Source: an uncultured Clostridia bacterium (GTDB lineage: Bacteria; Bacillota; Clostridia; UBA1381; UMGS1253). Taken from it: a stretch of 12,124 nt of DNA. The notes beneath the pieces are model-generated. The model was not told where the DNA came from. It made no database searches and saw only the letters and a program-made list of their open reading frames with translations. The number at the start of each line of letters is the position of its first letter. Positions within the stretch are counted from its first letter, which is position 1. The stretch lies in contig CAKSHB010000042.1 in NCBI GenBank assembly GCA_934456295.1, positions 1 to 12,124 on the forward strand, written 5' to 3'. The position numbers were made by a program, and so were the translations under genes. Shown piece after piece: positions 1-6,173 of the stretch.

Positions 1-2039
1 GTGTAGGTGAGGTCAGCAAAGGTGTAAAAGTGACGGTTTTGGAGGCTTATGTAGTCGGAGAGGACAACAGAAAATTTCATAAAATTCAGCTTTCGGACGG
101 CACGGTCGGATATGTCCTTGCTTATACAACGGCTCGGGAAACAACACCGATACTTGAAGCTGCCGAGACTGCTGAAAAGGACTTAAACAAACAATGGGAA
201 ACTTCCGATCCTGACAAATATCAGCACGCAATAGAGATGACATTTCTTTCCGATTACATCTACGGCGGAAGTAAAACAACTGAGGGCAGAGAAAGAAATT
301 TTTATGCAAAGGTACCGACGGAATGGGTAAGACACGACCGTCCCGCTTCATTGCCGCTTGTGGGAATGGCGGTTGTACATATAGGCGATGAGGGAAAAAT
401 TGGTTCGGTAAAAGCCTCATTCTATCCGGGCAATCCGCCGATTAACTATCATGCCAAAAGACTTGACGAGCTCAGAGTAATAGGGTATGATCCCCCGTTT
501 GCTGAAAAGACCAAAACAGAAGCAAACGCTAACACGGCATTTTATGCTACAACAACGAATGAATTTGAAGTTGTTGCTTATAACGAGAAATGGGTTGCCG
601 TATGGAGCGAGGGCGGTGTTGACGAATCGCGCGGCACAATCAGACAGTGCGGAGAGAAAGACGGTACTGCCTTCACAAGCTGGAAGCCGGGTGTATATTT
701 CCTTCCGAGAAACAATTGCTATATCTTAGATATTAACAATCAGGTATCAACACCTCCGAAAATTGAGGCGGTAGGCAAGGCAACAGGTCTTTTAATGGTT
801 AAGACAACTCCCGACAATACGGATTATGTAAAATCGGGCGTTATTAAAATCAACCAGTCGGTTCAAATTGTAGATGCCGCTCCGCAGAACGGACATTATA
901 AGATTTACTATAAGAAAGGTCTTTATTATGTTGATGCAAAGTATGTGAATGCGCAGCTCGCAAACACCGAAAAACCGACAACTCAGTACAAAGCAATAGC
1001 GGCTGTTGACTGTGATATTTCTGACGGTTCTTCGGTTGTCGGTTCGGTTAAAAAAGGTGCTGCAATCGATGTTATTGAGATGAACTATGACGGAACAAAT
1101 TCAAAAATCTGGTTTAACTCAAAGGTATGTTACATTCCGACAAGCAATCTCGACGAATTCACCAAAACCCTGTCCGCTGCGGACACGGCGGCGCTCGGTG
1201 CACCTATCGGCGTTCTGTCCGTAGATACGCCCTGGGGCGAGTGGGGCGCACTGACCTATTCGGCAGAAGGACTTGCAAAGCTGAAAGATTACCGTTACGG
1301 ATATATCAACGTTGATGAGAATAAGATGACAGAGTACAGTAAGTGGGTTCTTTCAAACAACGGTGATATCAATAAAATACACGACAGAGAATGGGTAAAT
1401 GTATACGGTATCGAAGAATTTTCGTTTGACCGCGACGCGGATATGAATGATATTTTAGATCCGGAGGATATTAACCCCTGGATTATAACAGGAAAAATCT
1501 ACACTATTTTCTATGACGGAGAGATTCGCTATTTGGTTCACGAAGATGATAAGCATGATATATTTACCTATTATCCCGGAAACGGATTCAGCAAAAACTC
1601 TGTTGCAAAAACGCAGACTGTCTGCCTGGACGGTTTCAAATATAACACTGTAGCATATAACATTGATGACAATAACTACTTTAAGCTCAGAGATATTGCA
1701 AAAATCCTTGACGGAACTATTAAAAGCTTTGACATTAAGTATGACGGTGCAACAAATTCTATTGATATGTTGAGTTTTTATGATTACACATCAGTCGGCG
1801 GTGAATTAACACCGGGCGACGGCACCGAAAGAACCGCTTTTTCATCATCGGCATTTTTAACGCTTGACGGCGTGCCGATTAAGGCAACCTGCTTTAATAT
1901 TGAAGGAAACAATTATTTTAAGCTTCGCGATATAACGGATGCATTGGATTGCCGCGTGGAGTGGGATAACAGTACGCAGATGATTTGGGTTATTCCTGCC
2001 AGAACTGCATATGATGATCCTGATGAGATAATGGGCTGA
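1..2039 (+). CDS. Secreted SH3-like / stalk-domain protein, 3' part (5' end outside window)
   Basis: The reading frame is open through the left edge (first full codon at base 3), so the true start and any signal peptide lie upstream; GTG at 30 is only an internal codon. The first ~45 visible residues look like a bacterial SH3 module (VGEVSKGVKVTVLEAY, then LSDGTVGYVLAYT). Further SH3-like beta units seem to start near codons 168 (FYATTTNEFEVV), 245 (GLLMVKTT) and 325 (VDCDISDGSSVVGSVKKG). Two copper amine oxidase N-like (stalk) modules close the protein, at about codons 527-590 and 608-660, sharing LDG..., YNI/FNI, NNYFKLRDI and a final hydrophobic strand. These families are common in clostridial exported proteins, where they bind wall polymers or space other domains. 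The visible C-terminus has no LPXTG signal or membrane segment. No catalytic domain is visible; one may lie upstream. Stop TGA at 2037-2039 is followed by a terminator. Confidence 0.85.
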   Translation, partial: VGEVSKGVKVTVLEAYVVGEDNRKFHKIQLSDGTVGYVLAYTTARETTPILEAAETAEKDLNKQWETSDPDKYQHAIEMTFLSDYIYGGSKTTEGRERNFYAKVPTEWVRHDRPASLPLVGMAVVHIGDEGKIGSVKASFYPGNPPINYHAKRLDELRVIGYDPPFAEKTKTEANANTAFYATTTNEFEVVAYNEKWVAVWSEGGVDESRGTIRQCGEKDGTAFTSWKPGVYFLPRNNCYILDINNQVSTPPKIEAVGKATGLLMVKTTPDNTDYVKSGVIKINQSVQIVDAAPQNGHYKIYYKKGLYYVDAKYVNAQLANTEKPTTQYKAIAAVDCDISDGSSVVGSVKKGAAIDVIEMNYDGTNSKIWFNSKVCYIPTSNLDEFTKTLSAADTAALGAPIGVLSVDTPWGEWGALTYSAEGLAKLKDYRYGYINVDENKMTEYSKWVLSNNGDINKIHDREWVNVYGIEEFSFDRDADMNDILDPEDINPWIITGKIYTIFYDGEIRYLVHEDDKHDIFTYYPGNGFSKNSVAKTQTVCLDGFKYNTVAYNIDDNNYFKLRDIAKILDGTIKSFDIKYDGATNSIDMLSFYDYTSVGGELTPGDGTERTAFSSSAFLTLDGVPIKATCFNIEGNNYFKLRDITDALDCRVEWDNSTQMIWVIPARTAYDDPDEIMG

Positions 2040-2113
2040 TTTTTATCCTTATAAAGAAGTGCATTTACTCACATCATAAAAACCCAATACAGATGTAACG
2101 GTAACGAAACAAT

Positions 2114-2160
2114 AAAAATCCCGAAAGCCTTATTTTAAGCGGTTTTCGGGATTTTTTATT
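2114..2160. terminator. Rho-independent terminator, probably bidirectional
   Basis: Arms 2114-2129 (AAAAATCCCGAAAGCC) and 2141-2156 (GGTTTTCGGGATTTTT) pair over 16 positions with one G-T wobble around an 11-base loop. A T-rich tail follows on the plus strand. Because the stem ends in A/T runs, the minus strand also gives a stem followed by T's, so it can stop transcription from both sides. It lies 75 bases past the stop of the SH3/stalk gene and just beyond the spoIIID remnant that points toward it. Confidence 0.9.
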
Positions 2161-2237
2161 ATGCATTTTCTATTCGGTTGTTACAGAGAAAATTTGAATT
2201 ATGTAAAATCTCTGAAAGGTGCAACATTACGCTGCTT

Positions 2238-2384
2238 CTATGTGAAAAGTTTCTGCCTTATTACAACTGTATGTACGGTCGATTTAGAAATACCGAACTT
2301 TTTTGCGGCTTTTCTGACGGTAGCTTTATTTTCAACAATATATTCAGCCAGTGTAATAACTTTGTCGGATATGTAGTCCTTCAA
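2238..2384 (-). pseudogene. spoIIID: Truncated spoIIID-like sporulation regulator
   Basis: Read from TTG at 2384, the frame begins (M)KDYISDKVITLAEYIVE and continues NKATVRKAAKKFGISKSTVH, which matches the N-terminal half and helix-turn-helix of SpoIIID, the mother-cell DNA-binding regulator of endospore formation. The match stops right after KSTVH; ten unrelated residues follow to TAG at 2238-2240, giving 48 residues against the usual ~85-95. The conserved stretch after KSTVH (KD-TERLPEINP in relatives, from memory) is missing. In another frame, bases 2260-2227 encode NKAETFHIEAA, which resembles the NKAERHIRGG segment of clostridial SpoIIID, so an internal deletion with a frame change is likely. 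A GGAGG ribosome binding site at 2394-2398, nine bases from the TTG, fixes the start. The C-terminal basic region needed for full DNA binding is lost, so I call it a pseudogene; a short functional variant is not excluded. Confidence 0.75.
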
Positions 2385-2393
2385 TAAACATCG

Positions 2394-2398
2394 CCTCC
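2394..2398 (-). promoter_or_regulatory. Ribosome binding site of the spoIIID remnant
   Basis: GGAGG on the minus strand, nine bases before TTG at 2384. It supports the TTG as the original start codon, since no ATG or GTG in this frame lies near. Confidence 0.6.
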
Positions 2399-2432
2399 AT
2401 ATATATCTTATGGTATAAAATATATGAAGGAT

Positions 2433-2576
2433 TTACAAGATTAATGCACAAAAATATTCGCGTTTATCGTGGGGCAGGGGATAAAAAGTAATGGTCACAG
2501 AGGTTTTTACTCCGCCTTTTTTATGAGCAAAAGCCTGTATTAAGGATATTTCTAAACCGGCTTTGCACGCATAATT
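2433..2576 (-). pseudogene. Possible coding remnant, 47 codons, no start codon
   Basis: Between TAG (2577-2579) and TAA (2433-2435) the minus strand reads through 47 sense codons with a protein-like composition (for example AGLEISLIQAFAHKKGGVK and later PLPHDKREYFCALIL). The only possible initiation codon is an internal GTG without a ribosome binding site. It lies between the WG-repeat gene and the spoIIID remnant on the same strand. I do not recognise the family. It may be the end of an eroded gene or simply an open frame by chance. Confidence 0.25.
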
Positions 2577-2587
2577 CTATAACGCAT

Positions 2588-4072
2588 TTATCTGTCCTTT
2601 CGTACATATTGCAAAAGTTCACATTCTCCATCGTTTGAACATAAAATATATTTTTCCTTATACCAACTGATGAAGCGGTATTTCGGTTTAATTACTTTTG
2701 TTCCGTCATGCTTTATAAGACCTTCAAAACAGTTGTCTTTGCCGCCGTCACAAACGGTGATAAGAGGATAATTTATTCCGCGTATCTCAAAATAAACAGC
2801 AGGGGTAATAATATTGCCGTCCAAATCCATAAGTCCTTGTTTCTGACCGCGGTTATAGATTATAAGCTTTTTGCCGCAGAATATTGCCTCCCATGGTAAA
2901 GCATGCTTATAAGAAAGAATTGTTTTGCCGTTTTTGTCAATGATTTTTTCTATATTGCGCTTAAGGGCTTTATCGTACACATTTACGTGGATATTACCAT
3001 TGCTCAAAAAATTTACATCTGAAAACTGTGGTTCAAATAAGACTTTTTGTTGTTTAATATCATAAATACCAAACAATATGTCGCCATCATAGCCGTATTC
3101 ATTATCCGTGTAAAAGGTAAACAGTCCGTCTTGATATTCATAACCGATATTGCTAAAAATCGGTTTTGCGACCCATTTTCCGTTTCTGTCAATAACGCCC
3201 CATTTTCCGTTATCCCATCCGCCGAAATGTGCTGTATACACATTTGTTATATCATAAAATGTTTTAATTTCGTCAAATATACATGGAATAACTTCTTTGC
3301 CGGTTTTGTCAACAGCGCCCCAAAGCTCTTCCTCTGTCCAATAGCGGTCTGATTTGTATTGGTTGTCCCATTTTTTATCGCGTGTCCATTTTCCTTTGCA
3401 CACGATTGCGATACCGTCATTGAAGTCGTTTGCATAAATATATGGCGCAGGGATAACCTCATTATAGTTTTTGTCAATATATCCCCATGTTCCGGCAATT
3501 TGTTCATAATCGGAATGATATGCCAAATCCCTGCACCGAAGTTTTAGTGTCGAAACTCTGCATAGTCCTTCGTGAAAATCGCAAACTTCTTCATAGTTTT
3601 TTCCGGACACTGTTTCCATCGGAGTTTCATTGCCTGATTTATCTATGAAATACAGCTTGCCGTTTTTTATAACCTTTGCTCTTCCGCAGTTAAAATTACC
3701 GGCGTATTCATATTTTGCCGGAATAACAATTTTGCCAGCAGTATCTATATAGCCGTATCCTTGTCCGCAAAATCCGATTACGGCAACGCCTTCTTTAAAG
3801 CTTTTCATATAATCAAAATTATAGTCGGTTAAGCGTTTGCCGTCTAAAGTTACATATGTGCAAGTACGGTTAAAATCAGATGATTTGCCTTTGAAAAATA
3901 CCTTGATAAATCCTGTTTCGTTATCAGACTCTATAAAATCTGCATTCCATTTCCACAATCTGTTTATTTTAAAGCAACTGTCTTCATAAATTGTATTGTT
4001 GCAAGCTATCGGTTCTTTGTTTTCAGAATTATTATGTATTATTGTGTTAAAGACGATATTATGCTTTTTCAT
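2588..4072 (-). CDS. WG-repeat (beta-repeat) protein, probably cytosolic
   Basis: A 494-residue protein made largely of WG repeats, units of ~35-45 residues with the pattern (W/Y)G-(Y/V/A)-ID-x-x-G-K-x-(V/I)-(I/P)-P-x-x-(Y/F). Clear copies are GYGYIDTAGKIVIPAKYEY (about residue 105), TWGYIDKNYNEVIPAPYIY (about 195), LWGAVDKTGKEVIP (about 250), KWGVIDRNGKWVAKPIF (about 290) and QGLMDLDGNIITPAVYF (about 410); weaker units fill the rest. The family forms beta structure and has no known catalytic role; it is usually treated as a scaffold or binding protein. Unlike many relatives it starts MKKHNIVFNTIIHNNSEN, with no signal peptide or membrane helix. ATG at 4072 is preceded by GGGAGG at 4081-4086 with an eight-base gap, an excellent ribosome binding site. 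It stands alone, 386 bases from the next gene on its strand. Confidence 0.88.
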   Translation of the reverse strand: MKKHNIVFNTIIHNNSENKEPIACNNTIYEDSCFKINRLWKWNADFIESDNETGFIKVFFKGKSSDFNRTCTYVTLDGKRLTDYNFDYMKSFKEGVAVIGFCGQGYGYIDTAGKIVIPAKYEYAGNFNCGRAKVIKNGKLYFIDKSGNETPMETVSGKNYEEVCDFHEGLCRVSTLKLRCRDLAYHSDYEQIAGTWGYIDKNYNEVIPAPYIYANDFNDGIAIVCKGKWTRDKKWDNQYKSDRYWTEEELWGAVDKTGKEVIPCIFDEIKTFYDITNVYTAHFGGWDNGKWGVIDRNGKWVAKPIFSNIGYEYQDGLFTFYTDNEYGYDGDILFGIYDIKQQKVLFEPQFSDVNFLSNGNIHVNVYDKALKRNIEKIIDKNGKTILSYKHALPWEAIFCGKKLIIYNRGQKQGLMDLDGNIITPAVYFEIRGINYPLITVCDGGKDNCFEGLIKHDGTKVIKPKYRFISWYKEKYILCSNDGECELLQYVRKDR

Positions 4073-4080
4073 GATTTCTA

Positions 4081-4086
4081 CCTCCC
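4081..4086 (-). promoter_or_regulatory. Ribosome binding site of the WG-repeat gene
   Basis: GGGAGG on the minus strand, eight bases before ATG at 4072; it fixes the start. Confidence 0.85.
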
Positions 4087-4198
4087 TATATAATCTCAGT
4101 TTTTCTTTAATTTGCTCTGTTTTTTCTTACGCCGCCATCGGTTCCGGTCTGACAATGTCTTTCGTCAACTTTTGACTGTCATGTTCCACACTTTTTTA

Positions 4199-4228
4199 GC
4201 AAGGTATAGAATATGCGTATTACCTTGC
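4199..4228. repeat. 8-bp inverted repeat with 14-base loop
   Basis: GCAAGGTA (4199-4206) and TACCTTGC (4221-4228) are perfect reverse complements; inside the loop AATA and TATT can extend the hairpin past a bulge. No T tract follows on either strand, so it is not an ordinary terminator. It lies about 130-160 bases upstream of the WG-repeat gene and could be an operator or a structured leader. Confidence 0.45.
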
Positions 4229-4385
4229 AGCATAATGCAGCCTTTGATTGTTTTCCCGACATTTTTTGTGTTTGTTGTCTCGCCAACTACACTGATTATA
4301 TCGGGAGGTATTCTTTTTTGTTAAACATTGCTTTTGTTACTTAACAGGTTTTCTCCAAACTCCAATATAATATTTACATCAAGCA

Positions 4386-4403
4386 CAAACGACTATGCGT
4401 TTG
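4386..4403. repeat. 6-bp inverted repeat past the nucleotidyltransferase stop
   Basis: CAAACG-ACTATG-CGTTTG lies 55-75 bases beyond the nucleotidyltransferase stop on the minus strand. It lacks a T tract, so it is at best a weak transcript-end structure. Confidence 0.3.
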
Positions 4404-4458
4404 ATATCTGTAAAATGCCGAATGAGTTCACGCACGGAGTACTGATTCAGCGTTTATT

Positions 4459-5217
4459 TTAAAGTATGTTGGCAAGAAAAATATCGTTCAGTTTATCCCA
4501 GTCGTTTTCAGGTGCACCAACTATAGTTTTGGCATATTCATCAAATTCTGAAATCTTATCATCTATGTACGCGTTAATACAAGTCACAGCTTTTCCTTTA
4601 TCGAGTTCAGAAGTTTTCATCTTTAAGTCAAGAAGCTTTAAAACTTCGTTTTTAACCTCACCGCCAAGATAACAAAGCAAATCCTCAAAAAGCATTGGAG
4701 GAGATTTTTGATTTTCTCTTATATATTCACATGCGAGCAAAGGTCTCAGAACATAAAAGTACTTTTTTAATTTTACAATATCGCACTTAAGGTAATCTCT
4801 GCAATTTGTCTTTGCCATATTCACATAATGATATATGCCCGATTTGGCATTGAAGCAATCATCAACCGCTCCCGAAATACTTTTCCACGCATCACTCGTT
4901 TTGTATACTATGGGGGAGTTTTTCCATTCAAACACTGTCGGGTTTGAAGAGTGAAGAAGCCTTAACATCTTTTGCAAATCCCAGCCGTTGATGTCCAAGG
5001 TTTCATCAAGCTGCCATTCTATTACATCTCTTGTTTTATCAAGACGCAGATAATACTCCTTTGGCCTGACATAGACAAATCTCACATCATAGTCACTGTC
5101 GGGCGAGGGAAAACCCCATGCGCGGCTTCCGGATTCTACGCAGTGCAGAATTTTTATGTTTTCTCTTTTTTCAATTTCAATTAATTTTTCTTTGATGGTA
5201 TCAATTATCTGATTCAA
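4459..5217 (-). CDS. RlaP/YcgL-type nucleotidyltransferase (DNA polymerase beta superfamily)
   Basis: This 252-residue protein carries the nucleotidyltransferase signature GSRAWGFPSPDSDYDVRFVY: G30-S31 for the nucleotide phosphates and D42 and D44 as metal-binding carboxylates. A third carboxylate is probably in the following strands. Length, the SRAWGF sequence and the following DVIEWQLDE and NPTVFEWKNSP segments fit the RlaP (RNA repair pathway polymerase beta-like) / YcgL family. Members of this family sit beside RNA repair genes in some genomes, but the substrate is not established and no RtcB or other RNA-repair gene is in this window. The start is TTG at 5217: AGAAGGTG at 5224-5231 lies six bases before it and no ATG occurs before residue 84. 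The gene overlaps the end of the AraC gene by 17 bases and its ribosome binding site lies inside that gene, so the two are co-transcribed and probably translationally coupled. The family call is firm; the biological role here is unknown. Confidence 0.88.
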   Translation of the reverse strand: MNQIIDTIKEKLIEIEKRENIKILHCVESGSRAWGFPSPDSDYDVRFVYVRPKEYYLRLDKTRDVIEWQLDETLDINGWDLQKMLRLLHSSNPTVFEWKNSPIVYKTSDAWKSISGAVDDCFNAKSGIYHYVNMAKTNCRDYLKCDIVKLKKYFYVLRPLLACEYIRENQKSPPMLFEDLLCYLGGEVKNEVLKLLDLKMKTSELDKGKAVTCINAYIDDKISEFDEYAKTIVGAPENDWDKLNDIFLANIL

Positions 5218-6055
5218 ATTTTACACCTTCTTTGTCAAATGATATATCTGCACAATCGGCAGCCGAACCGGCGCGGCTTTTCAAAATTTGTCCGGGCGGC
5301 TTTCCGTAAGCGCTCATAAAACTCCTGTTCAGAGTACGGACGCTTCCAAAGCCGCTCTCCATTGCAATTTCTGTGATAGTCAGGGGTGTGCTGTTAAGCA
5401 GCTTGAGTGCATAGTCTGTTCTGAATTGGTTTAAAAAGCTTCTGAAATTCGTATGAAAAACACTGTGATATACCCTTGACATATAATGATAATCATATCC
5501 CAGTTCGGCTGAGATTGATTTCAGCGAGATATCCTTTTTAAAATTATTTTTTATATATTCAAAAATTTTCAGCGGCAAGTCATTGTACTCCTTGGCGGCA
5601 GAATAAAAATTGCCGTTTTTCACATATTCGGAACAAACCGCATACAGCAATGACTGCATAGAAAAAAGCTCAAAGCGGTTTAGAGTAAAAAGCTCTTCTA
5701 TATATGCTGCTTTATATGCTGCTTTTTTTTTGTCTGCTTTAAAAACCACGTTTTTATTTGCTTTGCCCTGCATGAATTCGTCGAAGCTGCTCACAAAATC
5801 CGCCGAAAAAACACCTATCCACACTTTTGCATATGACGGCGTGTGCAAATAATGTATATTGTTTGGCAAAATCAGCGAAAATTCACCCTTTTTTATTACA
5901 AACTCTTTGGTGTCTACATTCGCCAGAATTTCGCCCTCCATCACATAAACAAGCTCGTAGTTTTTGTGGAAATGGTAATTAATTTCACAAGGACTGTATA
6001 TTTTGCTGTTATAATTATAATTTTCAACCGAGTTGATATCTTGAAAATCAAGCAT
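5201..6055 (-). CDS. AraC-family transcriptional regulator, likely controller of the divergent glycyl radical enzyme operon
   Basis: The N-terminal part is a cupin-like sensor (YHFHKNYELVYVMEGEI, then IKKGEFSLILPNNIHYLHT), the usual ligand-binding half of AraC proteins. The last ~100 residues hold the double helix-turn-helix: DISLKSISAELGYDYHYMSR for the first and LTITEIAMESGFGSVRTLNR for the second, then SFMSAYGKPPGQILKS, the conserved end of the DNA-binding domain. I choose ATG at 6055 (284 residues) because GGTG lies six bases before it; a GTG at 6064 would add three residues but has no ribosome binding site of its own. The gene is divergent from the activase and GRE genes and shares an interlocked promoter region with them, the classic layout for a local regulator. 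The nucleotidyltransferase gene overlaps its 3' end. A run of nine A's and a 12-bp tandem duplication lie mid-gene (5701-5731). The inducer is unknown, perhaps the GRE substrate. Confidence 0.9.
   Translation of the reverse strand: MLDFQDINSVENYNYNSKIYSPCEINYHFHKNYELVYVMEGEILANVDTKEFVIKKGEFSLILPNNIHYLHTPSYAKVWIGVFSADFVSSFDEFMQGKANKNVVFKADKKKAAYKAAYIEELFTLNRFELFSMQSLLYAVCSEYVKNGNFYSAAKEYNDLPLKIFEYIKNNFKKDISLKSISAELGYDYHYMSRVYHSVFHTNFRSFLNQFRTDYALKLLNSTPLTITEIAMESGFGSVRTLNRSFMSAYGKPPGQILKSRAGSAADCADISFDKEGVKFESDN
5224..5231 (-). promoter_or_regulatory. Ribosome binding site deciding the TTG start of the nucleotidyltransferase
   Basis: AGAAGGTG on the minus strand, six bases before TTG at 5217, located inside the 3' end of the AraC gene. 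Confidence 0.75.
5701..5731. repeat. 12-bp tandem duplication plus T9/A9 run inside the AraC gene
   Basis: TATATGCTGCTT occurs twice in a row (5701-5712, 5713-5724) and runs into nine T's (5723-5731; A's in the coding strand). The encoded peptide is DKKKAAYKAAYIEE in the region between sensor and DNA-binding domain. The frame is intact in this copy. Confidence 0.85.
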
Positions 6056-6092
6056 TTTAATCACCGCTTATACAGGATAACTTTTGTCTTAT

Positions 6093-6121
6093 ATTATACA
6101 ACAAATTTCTTGAAAAGTCAA
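6093..6121 (-). promoter_or_regulatory. Sigma-A-like promoter of the AraC gene
   Basis: On the minus strand TTGACT (6121-6116) is followed after 17 bases by TATAAT (6098-6093), a near-consensus promoter. Initiation would fall near 6086, leaving a leader of about 30 bases before ATG at 6055. Confidence 0.8.
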
Positions 6122-6127
6122 TTTGTT
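6100..6127. repeat. 8-bp inverted repeat over both -35 boxes; candidate operator
   Basis: AACAAATT (6100-6107) and AATTTGTT (6120-6127) are perfect reverse complements separated by 12 bases, so half-sites are 20 bases apart, about two helical turns. It covers the -35 hexamers of both divergent promoters. A bound dimer would affect both directions. Which protein binds is not shown; AraC proteins more often use direct repeats. Confidence 0.55.
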
Positions 6128-6139
6128 TCGTGATAGAAT
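6110..6139 (+). promoter_or_regulatory. Sigma-A-like promoter of the activase-GRE operon
   Basis: TTGAAA (6110-6115) and TAGAAT (6134-6139) each match the consensus at five of six positions, with an 18-base spacer. Initiation near 6146 would give a leader of about 28 bases before GTG at 6174. Confidence 0.75.
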
Positions 6140-6163
6140 TTATTTACAAATAAGAGGCAGAAC

Positions 6164-6167
6164 GGAG
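6164..6167 (+). promoter_or_regulatory. Ribosome binding site deciding the GTG start of the activase
   Basis: GGAG six bases before GTG at 6174 and twelve before ATG at 6180; the spacing favours GTG. Confidence 0.65.
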
Positions 6168-6173
6168 TTTTTT

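Larger units (their letters stand above)
4087..4458. other. Gap without a convincing gene; inverted repeats and possible coding scraps
   Basis: No frame here has both a start with a ribosome binding site and a recognisable product. A 70-codon plus-strand frame from 4112 has an unnatural Phe/Arg-rich composition. The minus strand between about 4334 and 4176 reads without stops (IISVVGETTNTKNVGKT ... YLAKKVWNMTVKS) and the plus strand from 4325 to 4462 reads 45 codons ending YAFDICKMPNEFTHGVLIQR and LF; both look somewhat protein-like but lack starts. They may be traces of decayed genes. The gap contains the 5' region of the WG-repeat gene, so that gene's promoter should lie here; I see no clear -35/-10 pair. 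Confidence 0.5.

Noticed and set aside
2161..2387. Plus-strand frames of about 70 codons across the spoIIID remnant
   Set aside because: They are the antisense of the SpoIIID-like coding sequence and lack start signals.
2401..2440. Sigma-E type promoter upstream of the spoIIID remnant
   Set aside because: CATATATT and CATAAGAT resemble the -10 element, but no -35 element is found at the right distance for either; the region is simply AT-rich.
2530..2564. AAAGCC ... GGCTTT inverted repeat as terminator of the WG-repeat gene
   Set aside because: Only six pairs, a 23-base loop and no T tract on the minus strand.
4112..4324. 70-codon plus-strand frame
   Set aside because: No ribosome binding site, Phe/Arg/Val-rich composition and no family resemblance.
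6123..6173. ATG at 6123 as start of the activase (17 extra residues)
   Set aside because: It lies upstream of the predicted -10 box (6134-6139) and has no ribosome binding site; GTG at 6174 has GGAG at proper spacing and fits the family's usual N-terminus.
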